A stretch of 64,000 nt of DNA from the NCBI GenBank assembly GCA_024195265.1, contig JAJLRJ010000006.1:1-64000 (forward strand), written 5' to 3'. Numbering within the stretch: the first letter of the stretch is position 1; every line of letters starts with the position of its first letter. The notes beneath the pieces were generated by a model. The model had not been told where the DNA came from. It ran no database searches and saw nothing but the letters and a program-made list of their open reading frames with translations. This document shows positions 36,546-44,940 of this stretch, piece after piece. Both the position numbers and the translations under genes were made by a program. The DNA comes from Dendrophyllia cribrosa. Its lineage: Eukaryota > Cnidaria > Anthozoa > Scleractinia > Dendrophylliidae.

Positions 36546-37457
36546 TAGTAGGGTTCCAGTTGGATGATGTAATCAGAGCTCCAGCTAATGGGCAACATCA
36601 AAATAAACACGGTTATAAATTCACAATTAATGATAGATCGGCTTTTTAAGACTGGTATAATGCATATTTTGAAGTACAATTTCAAGTTCAGAAATTAGCA
36701 GACGGTGCTGGATATGCGGCAGCTCATAGAATAACAGTTATAAACGGCGCTCATTCATTAATTAACCACATGATGATTAAATCTGCAGGTAAAATAGTTT
36801 ATGATACTGATAATCTGCATAAAGTTACTTTTGTTAAACATTTGTTAGAATACTCTGATGACTTCAGTAGATCAGTAGCTAAAAACAGTTTATGGTATTT
36901 GGATAGTGATGCCACAACAGCTAATACGAATGCAGGATTTGAAGCCAGGCGGATACAATCTCAAGCAGTTCGAGACAATGGTACTGGTGGTGCTAAAAAC
37001 ATTAATACTATTGTTCCATTAAATCGTTTTTCTTTTTTTGAAGAACTTGAAGATAAGATGCTTGTACCTATGCAATTACAATTCAACATTGAGCTTTAAG
37101 ATGATGGTGAATTAATTCATAAGGCTGCTGCTGCTGATGATGGAAGAGTTGTTGTTAATACGCTTTTGCTTTGGGTGCCAAAATTAACACCAAAAGATTC
37201 TCTTTATGACAAATTTGTTAGTTCGTTTTTGAAAGAAACACAATGGAAATATTTAAGAGAGATGTATGAAGCATCAGCTCCCTCGCAATCATCAGGATTT
37301 TTTCAAATATCAAGTAGTATTGATAATGTTAAACATATTTTTGTTTATCTGAAAAGAACCGACCCACCTAATGATGCAATTGAATAAGATAGCCCTTATC
37401 TTATGGACACTTTCAAATTAAATACAGCAGATAATAACTCATCCTTGTTGAGTGGTT

Positions 37458-37822
37458 GATTGACGACTGGAGGTGAGAATGGCCAGGATAGGCTCCTTTT
37501 ATACCGGAACTTCGTGTTTAAGGAGGCTCGTACGGGTTTCTTGCTTTCAATTGTGTATAAATGATAAACTATTCAAAGATAACGCAACCGGTGATATGGA
37601 CACTTTTATAAGGCAATACTTTAAGGGTGCTTATGACGTCATAGCTTATGACTATATGACGTCATATCTTGGAATTTATGTTATTGTTATAGTGTAGAAT
37701 ATTTTAAGTAAATTGTAATTGATATTTTAGAATTTTAGATAGTGTCCCCAATTAGTGGTTTTAACTGCTATATTTTTATTGACACTGGAATAAAGTTATT
37801 ATTATTATTATTATTATTATAA
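37458..37822 (+). mobile_element. 3' end of a LINE/SINE-type retroelement with (ATT)n tail
   Basis: Begins right after the truncated capsid sequence and ends in GGAATAAAG followed by (TTA)n at 37,795-37,820, like the tail of the LINE at 25,142-25,157. A 74-codon open frame inside has no motif I recognise. Confidence 0.5.
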
Positions 37823-39534
37823 CAGTACAGCTCTCTGAAAAGAGCCTCTAAAACTCAGTTTTCGCTAACTATTTTTAAAACTATCTCGGTGACCTATCAG
37901 GGTATTTTTCTCAATTTGGAAAGCACAACTTATTTTCTCTTCTTTTTGGCATTATAACAAAAATCTATCTAGTGGAAATCAAGTTATTTTTAAAAAGGTT
38001 GTTGTTAGATAAGAAAAGAATTCCGCTAGATAATTTTTTCTCAAACTTTTGTATAACATAGGAAATACCAAATACTGCTTGCATACACAAAATCAGGATA
38101 GGTCACCGAACAAACTTTCAAGATAAAGAGGAATATTTTATGCACGATTTATTTCCGGTTCGCGCGATTTTACGTGGTATTTTCATTTCCGGTGAGCTGC
38201 GCGTGTTACTTTTTGATAGGAAAGTCAGCTGACGCGTGCGTCAATGCATGACGAGCGCACGTCGCGCGCGCAAGCAGCTGAAAACCCTTTCTAGCCTCCT
38301 TAAGCGAGGTGGGCAAGCAACTGTTTTCACGAGATTTGCGACTGTCACTCGCTCAGCGACTTGAAAAATCGCTCGTAAAAACACAGCCATTTTCGTGTGA
38401 GCACATGCAAAATTACTAAAGCCCGCGTTATTAGCACGCGTGCGACTATAATACTTATACCTAATCGTACCATCAGGCACATCAGGCGAGTGTGGTCGAG
38501 ACCATGGTTCGTATTTGGGCGAGACCAAACGAGCTTGATATGCCGCCGAAGCGTAGCAAAAAAGTATGATTAGGTATTTACCGTACCCAAATTCATCCAT
38601 AAATCCGGTGATATTTTAGCAGCTGAACGGTAATAAAATCCGTCAGGCGTCCCATCGTGTGGCCCACGAGGAGAATAATACGAGTCAACAAACAGCGCAA
38701 AAAGTAATGAATGAAAAATAATTTTACTGAGTTTTATAAAGCGAGCAAAGTGAGAAATCGTGGTAGCAAAATATGTGTAAAACCCTTCTCTGCAAAACTA
38801 TTATCGGCATTTGAAAACGAGAAAATTACAGTGTATGCCGAAGAAATAATTTTATAAGTCTTATCTCGAGGGAACGAACACATAAATCGTGTAAATGTCA
38901 CTTGGAAGCTTCAAATACTCGCTTTGGCAGTTCAAACGTTTAGTTGGAGAAACGTTTGGAACCAGAGGTAAAGTTGACGTTAATGGTTGCGTTTTCAAAC
39001 TTTGCACCATAAAATCGTGCGATATCAGGTCAGTGACTTGATATCGTAGGATATCAGGACAGTAGACAAGGATTCCAATTGGCTAATTGCGAATTTGGGT
39101 ATGGTAATATAGGGAATCACCTCAATACCTGCTCTACGAGCTTCATTATAATTATGTCAAATAGCAAGAAGCAGAAATGGTTCATGTGGTGTAGTAGTGG
39201 CTTGAGGGGTAAAGACGTGAAGCTATTGCATCGTACGAATCGGATGTAACCTGCTGTTGTCCTGTTTCTCAGCTGAAATGTTTGAGTTGTTGTAAAACAC
39301 TTACTCTTCCACTGTTTCCGTTCCATTCTGGGTCGGGTTGTTCAAAGCACGATTAAGCTCACTGACACAGGATAAGCGTCAATTTTGAATCCAGTTAAAC
39401 AACTCAACAACTGAAAATTTTCCAAAGGTTTCTGCCCTTCGGTTTTGACTTTAACTTGTCTTCATTACTAGCTAAAAATGACGTTTTGAAAACATTTTTA
39501 AACAGACAAATGGAATCCTCGGTTAACTTTTAAT
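37823..39534. other. Host spacer between the two proviruses
   Basis: About 1.7 kb without a convincing gene. It contains a small inverted-repeat element at ~37,883-38,109 (CGGTGACCTATC mirrored by GATAGGTCACCG), and a GC-richer stretch at 38,180-38,640 with CGCGCG runs whose minus-strand open frame (119 codons) shows no domain. An ATATCAGG(T/A)CAGT motif is repeated near 39,025 and 39,055. Confidence 0.5.
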
Positions 39535-39540
39535 CCAGGA
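39535..39540. repeat. Left target-site duplication CCAGGA
   Basis: CCAGGA directly precedes the left inverted repeat and recurs directly after the right one (56,486-56,491). Six-base duplications are the Polinton/Maverick norm. Confidence 0.9.
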
Positions 39541-39646
39541 AGTAGTTAAGGACTTGGCGGTACCAGATCAGTTTTGCAAAACTGATCTGATACCATGCCA
39601 AGTCTTAACTACTTCCCATCTGTTGGATTAAAAAATATAGAAAAAT
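39541..39646. repeat. Left terminal inverted repeat (106 bp), outer 73 bp palindromic
   Basis: Identical base for base to the reverse complement of 56,380-56,485. The outer 73 bases (39,541-39,613) are themselves a near-perfect palindrome. AGTAGTTAAGGACTTGGC pairs with the mirrored GCCAAGTCTTAACTACT, with only small bulges, around a perfect core of CAGATCAGTTTTG and its complement. Confidence 0.95.
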
Positions 39647-39650
39647 TAAA

Positions 39651-39801
39651 TTAAACTATATGTTTTCCAAAAAATAATTAAACTATATGTTTTCAGATTT
39701 CTGATCTCGACTTTCTGATTTCCCAAAAATAATTAAACTATATGTTTTCAGATTTCTGATCTCGACTTTCTGATTTCCCAAAAATAATTAAACTATATGT
39801 T
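39651..39801. repeat. Subterminal 55-bp direct repeats
   Basis: TTAAACTATATGTTTTC starts at 39,678 and 39,733, and TTAAACTATATGTTTT at 39,788, a 55-bp period. A shorter 27-bp spaced copy starts at 39,651. The repeats lie directly inside the left terminal repeat and have no partner at the right end. Confidence 0.9.
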
Positions 39802-39803
39802 TT

Positions 39804-40551
39804 ACGCTGTTTATCCATCAGTGATATCAAAAGTGTGCGAAATATTATGCCTTCCACTCTTGTTTATATTGGTTGAGTTTCCCACGCGTGGGAATATTTA
39901 TTGTCTCATCACCTTTTATGACAACCATCAAAGAGTTAGCATTTGGATTAAAAATAACATCTACGCAATGGAACAAAGATAGTTTCCCACGCGTGGGAAT
40001 ATTTATTGTGAGGAAATGAGTCATCAGATTGTAAACAGGATGGAGTTATCGGTGTGTGACATTCTCGGAAAAAACAGGGGAAGCCCCCTATGAAATGAGT
40101 CATCACTATAGCTATTGTTTCAGATCACGAGAGAAAATATTTTCAACATATTATGGGGTTTGATTTAACTTTACAAGATCTCTCAACTTTGCCCGGTCTG
40201 TTCTAAACTCAATAAAACGCTGTTTATCCATCAGTGATATCAAAGGTGTGCGAAATATTATGCCTTCCACTCTTGTTTATATTGGTTCAGTTTCCCACGC
40301 GTGGGAATATTTATTGTTTCATCACCTTTTATGACAGCTTCCATGATTAGCATTTGGATTAAAAATAACATCTACGCAATGGAACAAAGATAGTTTCCCA
40401 CGCGTGGGAATATTTATTGTGAGGAAATGACATCGTTCGGTAGCAATAAATTCGCGTAATAACATCTACGCAATGGAATAAAGATAGTTTCCCACGCGGG
40501 GGAATATTTATTGTGAGGAAATGACATCGTTCGGCAGCAATAAATTCGCGT
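39804..40551. promoter_or_regulatory. Left-end repeat region with five TTCCCACGCGTGGGAA palindromes
   Basis: A ~216-bp block at 39,804 recurs at 40,217, and a 94-bp sub-block is then tandemly repeated (40,364 and 40,458). Each carries the 16-bp palindrome TTCCCACGCGTGGGAA followed by TATTTATTGT: positions 39,879, 39,984, 40,292, 40,395 and 40,489 (the last with one mismatch). No gene lies here. Regularly repeated palindromes beside the genome end suggest binding sites for a dimeric protein, in an origin or enhancer. That role is inference. Confidence 0.75.
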
Positions 40552-40654
40552 TAGCCGATTTTTACATGTTCGCTATTTTTGTTTTCTGGGAATTTAGACA
40601 CGCACCGCTTATAGCTATTGTTTTAAAAAATATAATCTCATATAATAGTATAGA

Positions 40655-41221
40655 ATGAATTATTGTAATTTGGATATTCACGATTATATGATGAGTATTG
40701 GTGAGTTGACCTGTCCCTTTTGTGATGAGCAATTGGCAGAAGTTGACAGAAGTGTGAGAGTGGTCAAGTCATGCTGTAGTGAACAAGATATAAATAGTAT
40801 AGATGGTATGAGCGTCTGTCTAAATTGCGGTTCCGTCCATGGTTATGAATTAGTTAATTCATATGTTGACTTTCATGAAAATTTATATAGAATAAGAAAA
40901 AAGAGTGTATATGTAAGAAAATATCATATCGAAAATACAATCAATAAATATATAAAAGAGATTCATTTAAGTTTTAATGACCGTAACAAAATATATAAGA
41001 TTTTTGGATTAATAAACAACGTGTTACCAGAAGTCAATAAGAACCGGAAACGGATGATTAGTGTAACCTATGTTTTGAGAAGATTATTAAAAATTTTAGG
41101 ATTACCTTATGATAAAATAAAAATAACTTCTTCTAAAAAGACATTAAAATTTTATGAACAATGGTGGGATGATGTTTATAAATTAATAAAGAATGATGTC
41201 AACAAAATTATTAAAAGGTGA
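40655..41221 (+). CDS. VLTF3/TFIIB-like zinc-ribbon transcription factor (188 aa)
   Basis: The N-terminus holds cysteine pairs C20-x2-C23 and C55-x2-C58, with CC at 40-41 between them, forming one or two zinc ribbons. The remaining ~110 residues are helical, with YVRKYHIENTINKY and a NRKRMISVTYVLRRLLKI block followed by SKKTLKFYEQWW. I recognise this arrangement from poxvirus VLTF3-like late transcription factors and related TFIIB-like proteins of large DNA viruses. The assignment is from memory and the fold is not proven. The start lies after TATAATAGTATAGA. It is the first gene after the left repeat region and is transcribed away from it, as expected for a regulator. It may activate the short TATATA-type promoters of this element (inference). 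Confidence 0.55.
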   Translation: MNYCNLDIHDYMMSIGELTCPFCDEQLAEVDRSVRVVKSCCSEQDINSIDGMSVCLNCGSVHGYELVNSYVDFHENLYRIRKKSVYVRKYHIENTINKYIKEIHLSFNDRNKIYKIFGLINNVLPEVNKNRKRMISVTYVLRRLLKILGLPYDKIKITSSKKTLKFYEQWWDDVYKLIKNDVNKIIKR

Positions 41222-41250
41222 CCTGTTGCATGATTCTCATAAAATAAAAT

Positions 41251-41727
41251 TTACTCGAATTTTTTATCATACTGTTTCTCGAATTTATCAGCAAGAGGAC
41301 AAAGATCGATGATTATTTCATCTAACTGTCTCATTTCATTGATGAAAACAGTGTGGTTGAATTGATTTCCTCTTAAAAAAGACCGTAGATCAACTAACAC
41401 TTTTTCATAAGTCATATAAGAAAATTTAGACATTTTTCTCTTATAGTCCTTGATTTCAGATATTGTCTTAAGCAATAAACCAGCTCCAGAAATAGAAGCT
41501 AGTATAGCAGGATTTAATGTGATACTACCAGCTATTGTACCAATAACTACTAAGCCTGTTGAAGTAACATTTACAATTAAATTCAATCTCTTAAAATATT
41601 TGAAAGCCTTTTTATAACACCAAAAGCGTTTGTGGTAATATCTATATAACGCTTTGATTTCAGATAATTTTTCTTTGTTTATACACTTATCGATATGATT
41701 AAATTGAAAGATATCTGTTTTAGTCAT
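41251..41727 (-). CDS. Two-helix membrane protein (158 aa), conserved in both elements
   Basis: N-terminal soluble part MTKTDIFQFNHIDK with a basic/aromatic patch YYHKRFWCYKK (residues ~31-40), then two adjacent hydrophobic segments (~49-68 and ~72-88) separated by one Asn-Pro (TLNPAIL), and a cytosolic-type C-terminal domain of ~70 residues. The segments contain small-residue motifs (GTIAGS, SISGAG) suited to helix packing. The homologue at 27,548-28,026 preserves the layout. It is likely an integral membrane or membrane-active viral protein; precise function unknown. The start follows ATATATAGAATAGA. Confidence 0.65.
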   Translation of the reverse strand: MTKTDIFQFNHIDKCINKEKLSEIKALYRYYHKRFWCYKKAFKYFKRLNLIVNVTSTGLVVIGTIAGSITLNPAILASISGAGLLLKTISEIKDYKRKMSKFSYMTYEKVLVDLRSFLRGNQFNHTVFINEMRQLDEIIIDLCPLADKFEKQYDKKFE

Positions 41728-41753
41728 TCTATTCTATATATTATTAGTACATA

Positions 41754-42155
41754 TTATATTTTAGGATTTGAAATAAGACAATATAATACACCACTTATTT
41801 GGCCCATTATTGGAGATCTTTTTACTTTCTTCGGCATTGAAAGGAAGCAATATGTGTATCCAGGCCCCATTTCATAGTCATTATAAAATCTTCCAAATGC
41901 ATCATGAAAAATAGCATGTTTAATTAAAAATTGGTAATTGGTATTTAGAGTACAAGAACCTGGTCCTATTAATCCAATGTCAGGGTGTTTTTCTAATATT
42001 TGGTTCATTGATATTGGCTCATTCAAATAGTTAACGTACAAAAATTGATATATTAAAGCCGATTTTAATATTTCATCTTTAGTATTAGAATGTAGGTTTT
42101 TTTGGGTTGTGAAAAATTTATTACAAAAATTAATTGCTTGCTCCAAATTCGGCAT
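41754..42155 (-). CDS. Unknown viral protein (133 aa)
   Basis: Starts MPNLEQAINFCNKFF. The N-terminal half is helical; the C-terminal half is rich in Gly, Phe and Tyr (GPGYTYCFLSMPKKVKRSP). No domain recognised and no counterpart seen in element 2. It lies in the minus-strand block between membrane protein and fibre. The ATG is preceded by AATATAATCAATAAATATAC, in keeping with the other genes here. Confidence 0.5.
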   Translation of the reverse strand: MPNLEQAINFCNKFFTTQKNLHSNTKDEILKSALIYQFLYVNYLNEPISMNQILEKHPDIGLIGPGSCTLNTNYQFLIKHAIFHDAFGRFYNDYEMGPGYTYCFLSMPKKVKRSPIMGQISGVLYCLISNPKI

Positions 42156-42257
42156 GTATATTTATTGATTATATTAAATGTAGCTTTTATATATAAAAAT
42201 ATGGTGTATGTTTTTCCTATGTGATTAAAATTGAAGATGCCTGTTTTAGTTATTATA

Positions 42258-44183
42258 TTAAAACTCTTCAAAAAGTACACTGATATGGCAATTATAAGGT
42301 GCATATGTAATATGATCAATTGATATTAATTTGATTTGTACAACTGTATCTTCATTGAAATTGATAACTGATGACGCTATATTGAAAGTGTAATAAATTT
42401 TATTCGATGCTTTATTCCAATTTTGGGGTCCAAATGAATAGTTACCGATTAATATAACCATTTTTTTGTATCCTTCAGGCGGTTTATCGTCCAATATTAT
42501 CAACCATAATTTTACTATTTTCAAATTAGTTACCGCAATAAATGATGATGAACCGTTGAACATTATATCACGACTGTTCTTATTTTTCATATAATTGCCT
42601 AAAAATATGAATTTATTTTTCAGTTTTGGTAAACCAATTAGGTTTCTACCATTTAAATCAATATCAGTCTCCATAACCATTTTTCCATTTTCAATTGTAT
42701 AAATAGAATCATATACATCTGAATCAACACTCGAGATATGTCCTTGAACACCATAAACGATTAGATGTGCTTTATTTGTATGTCCTTTTGTTATACTACC
42801 ATGAAGATCTATCATTATATATTCAGGGGGACTGACCTGCCATTTATGCAGGTGAACAATGCTTTTCGTATATCCTTCAGTGTTAAATATTTTTGTTGTT
42901 TGTTGCCCAACATTAATGACTGTTGATACAACATTAACAGTTGTCGAACTAATATAAGCTTTATCTGGAACGAAAAACTCAATCACCATAGTGTACTCAC
43001 CTTGAGAAAGATTTAGTGCATTTAAACCTATCCTTGACGCGAAGTCATTGTCATTGTCTATCGTAAGAGTTATATCATAGGCTTTCTTGTTAATTTTATG
43101 CGGCGATCCATCAAAATCAATGATCCCATTGACAACAATATTACTCTCCGATGAGCTCTGATTAACATCTTCCATCATGTATCTGAAAACGTCTTTTTTA
43201 GCTGAGGAAGATATATGTGACTTGTTTACATAACTCTTATAATCGTCTGTTATTCGTGTGTACATGTTCGAATTAGAATCGTTGAGTTCGGAGTTGAAAA
43301 ACGAAACATTGACGGCAGCACCATTCTCATTTGGTAAAGGTGTTTTTAAATTTATAATCTTATGATTATGCATATCGAGATCGATTTCTACCTTTTTATC
43401 AAGTTTGAGTGTTTCTAAATTATTTATTGCATTCGTATTTTGATTTATTCTTAGGTTATTTCCGCTTATTTTAGCGTCAACATATGTTTTGTCTGCTTTT
43501 AGATTAGTTAAATTACCCACATACCCTTTATTCACAGCATGATCAACTGCTGTTGGATCTTTTATATTGAAAATTGTATTATTATTCATATCCAAACCAG
43601 TCTCCATTGGCAACATCTCTTTACGACTGACAAAAATGTTTTTTACATCATTATAACTAACAAGATTGTTGTAATTTGCAGCTAAATCCAAGTATGTCTG
43701 TTGTTTCGACTTAACAATATTAAAAAGTTCTTTCAAATCAATGTTTTTAGTAACTTCATGAGTGTGATCAGGAACATCGGGATGATATTTTTTTAGAGTT
43801 ATCATATTCACAGCACTGAGATCATTGTTTTCATCCGTATCCATATTTGTGATCAGTTTTCGATCCATATTAATTTCTCCAGGTAGAATTAATTTATTTC
43901 CTCTTAAATCAAGATCTCCCGTCATGTGATTTTCGCCATTCAACAATAATACTTCATATTTACCTGGTTTAGTTAGTAATCCAACATCTAATTGATGCTT
44001 GGTAATTGCATCTCTGTCATTATCCCCTTCCTTTAGATTGACAAGTTTTTTATTCTGCATATCATAGTTATTGTTTGGATCCAACTTGAGTCCACTACTT
44101 GCTTGAATTTTTTGGCTAATGATTCTAATATATTCAGAAATGTCAATATTTGTGAATTTCTTAAGGTTATTAAATATGCCCAT
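42258..44183 (-). CDS. Fibre/tail-fibre-like virion protein (641 aa)
   Basis: The first ~300 residues contain repeated short motifs of the form D-(M/L)-x-(N/G)-(N/H)-x-(I/L)-x-N-(L/I)-K followed by A-(V/I)-N-K-x-Y-V, for example DLRGNKLI, DMNNNTIFNIKDP and VNKGYVGN. Tail-fibre proteins of phages show the same pattern, which folds as a repetitive trimeric beta structure. The C-terminal ~330 residues form a likely globular head (SYVNKSHI, YTMVIEFFVP, SIVHLHKWQVSPPEY) ending HISVLFEEF. It probably makes the host-attachment spike. The homologue at 28,041-31,026 is broken. Longest minus-strand gene, start directly after AATATAG. Confidence 0.65.
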   Translation of the reverse strand: MGIFNNLKKFTNIDISEYIRIISQKIQASSGLKLDPNNNYDMQNKKLVNLKEGDNDRDAITKHQLDVGLLTKPGKYEVLLLNGENHMTGDLDLRGNKLILPGEINMDRKLITNMDTDENNDLSAVNMITLKKYHPDVPDHTHEVTKNIDLKELFNIVKSKQQTYLDLAANYNNLVSYNDVKNIFVSRKEMLPMETGLDMNNNTIFNIKDPTAVDHAVNKGYVGNLTNLKADKTYVDAKISGNNLRINQNTNAINNLETLKLDKKVEIDLDMHNHKIINLKTPLPNENGAAVNVSFFNSELNDSNSNMYTRITDDYKSYVNKSHISSSAKKDVFRYMMEDVNQSSSESNIVVNGIIDFDGSPHKINKKAYDITLTIDNDNDFASRIGLNALNLSQGEYTMVIEFFVPDKAYISSTTVNVVSTVINVGQQTTKIFNTEGYTKSIVHLHKWQVSPPEYIMIDLHGSITKGHTNKAHLIVYGVQGHISSVDSDVYDSIYTIENGKMVMETDIDLNGRNLIGLPKLKNKFIFLGNYMKNKNSRDIMFNGSSSFIAVTNLKIVKLWLIILDDKPPEGYKKMVILIGNYSFGPQNWNKASNKIYYTFNIASSVINFNEDTVVQIKLISIDHITYAPYNCHISVLFEEF

Positions 44184-44201
44184 CTATATTATGATATTAC
44201 A

Positions 44202-44837
44202 TTAGATTACTTCATCAAAATTCTTCTTCACACTTTTATTTTCTTTGTCCACAAACAGAAATTCATAGGGCCCTAATTTATTGAACAAACCAGGGTCTAT
44301 TAAGTTTTCTTTGGCAATGAGATTCAAATGGTTTTTGGTAGTAGGAGGATACAACATCATATGACTGCAGTTTAATCTAAGTTTCTGCGGAATATCATAG
44401 TAACTCTGGCTTAAATAAATTGGGCTTATCTTATGGTGGCGTCCATCTGTGAAGTTGTTGGCAATTTTATTTTGTATTTTATCAGGTGCATTAATTAGAT
44501 CATCAAAAATGACAATTTTACGGTTGTTGTTGGGATATTCTGAAGTGTCTTTAATATCATCAGATGATCCAATTTCTAATACAGGATAACCAACCTTATC
44601 AGATATTTTATTCATCAATGTTTGTAGATCTTGTATTTTTTCCTGATGATGATTTGGTGTGTATAAATATATCTTATCATAATACATCAGTGGTGATCTT
44701 AACATATGCATAAGAGCATTTGTCTTTCCACATCGACTTTGTCCTGTAATAATCATTCTAAAATCTTCGTCTAAAAAATTGTTTAATCTTTTTTTTAATT
44801 CATCATTTCTATTTGCATCGTAATTCGGAATTTTCAT
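44202..44837 (-). CDS. FtsK/HerA (A32-type) DNA-packaging ATPase (211 aa)
   Basis: Walker A GQSRCGKT at residues 32-39 and Walker B KIVIFDDL with D112/D113. A conserved IYLSQSYYDIPQKLRLNCSH block follows, typical of the packaging ATPases of Polintons, adintoviruses and virophages. It pumps DNA into preformed capsids. The start at MKIPNYDAN is chosen because it follows TATATA by one base, and the element-2 homologue starts at the same residue (MKISNYDVN). A longer frame upstream would run through the divergent promoter. Confidence 0.85.
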   Translation of the reverse strand: MKIPNYDANRNDELKKRLNNFLDEDFRMIITGQSRCGKTNALMHMLRSPLMYYDKIYLYTPNHHQEKIQDLQTLMNKISDKVGYPVLEIGSSDDIKDTSEYPNNNRKIVIFDDLINAPDKIQNKIANNFTDGRHHKISPIYLSQSYYDIPQKLRLNCSHMMLYPPTTKNHLNLIAKENLIDPGLFNKLGPYEFLFVDKENKSVKKNFDEVI

Positions 44838-44940
44838 TATATAAAATATGTTAGATAATAAATATGTGTTGTTTTTACACATATTTTTAAAGATAAGTGT
44901 CATTTCAACAGATAAATTATGTAACATATTTTATATAATG
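44835..44940. promoter_or_regulatory. Symmetric divergent promoter between ATPase and core genes
   Basis: CATTATATAAAATATGTTA at 44,835-44,853 and its exact reverse complement at 44,922-44,940 form a perfect 19-bp inverted repeat. Each arm contains one of the two divergent start codons and a TATATAAA box. The AAATATGTG/CACATATTT blocks between them extend the symmetry. This organises transcription of the minus and plus morphogenesis blocks. Confidence 0.8.

Larger units (their letters stand above)
12812..37457. mobile_element. Element 2: degraded Polinton/adintovirus-like provirus
   Basis: Contains broken copies of most genes found in the intact element at 39,541-56,485: polymerase B, membrane protein, fibre, ATPase, core, penton, pVI-like and major capsid. 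The morphogenesis block is collinear in the two elements. Genes carry frameshifts, stops and insertions (LINE at 23.9-25.2 kb, an insert at 29.1-30.2 kb, a Penelope-like element plus MITE at 34.3-36.5 kb). The right part (protease, phospholipase and integrase equivalents) is missing beyond ~37,457. I found no terminal inverted repeat, so the borders given are those of recognisable genes. Confidence 0.8.
34233..37457 (+). pseudogene. Major capsid protein (hexon-like) pseudogene, split by retroelement
   Basis: The first codons (MAFRSNEYLQR) resemble the start of the element-1 major capsid protein. After a ~2.3-kb insertion the gene resumes at ~36,546 with GFQLDDVIRAP, DWYNAYFEVQF, NINTIVPLNRFSFFEEL, WVPKLTPKDS and IFVYLKRTDPP. 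All of these have counterparts in order in the protein at 47,233-48,543. Stops at ~36,647, ~37,097 and ~37,385 show decay. It is truncated at ~37,457 by another insertion. Confidence 0.75.

Noticed and set aside
38241..38600. 119-codon minus-strand frame in the spacer between the proviruses
   Set aside because: No recognisable domain and GC-skewed repetitive sequence with CGCGCG runs; likely chance or a repeat fragment.
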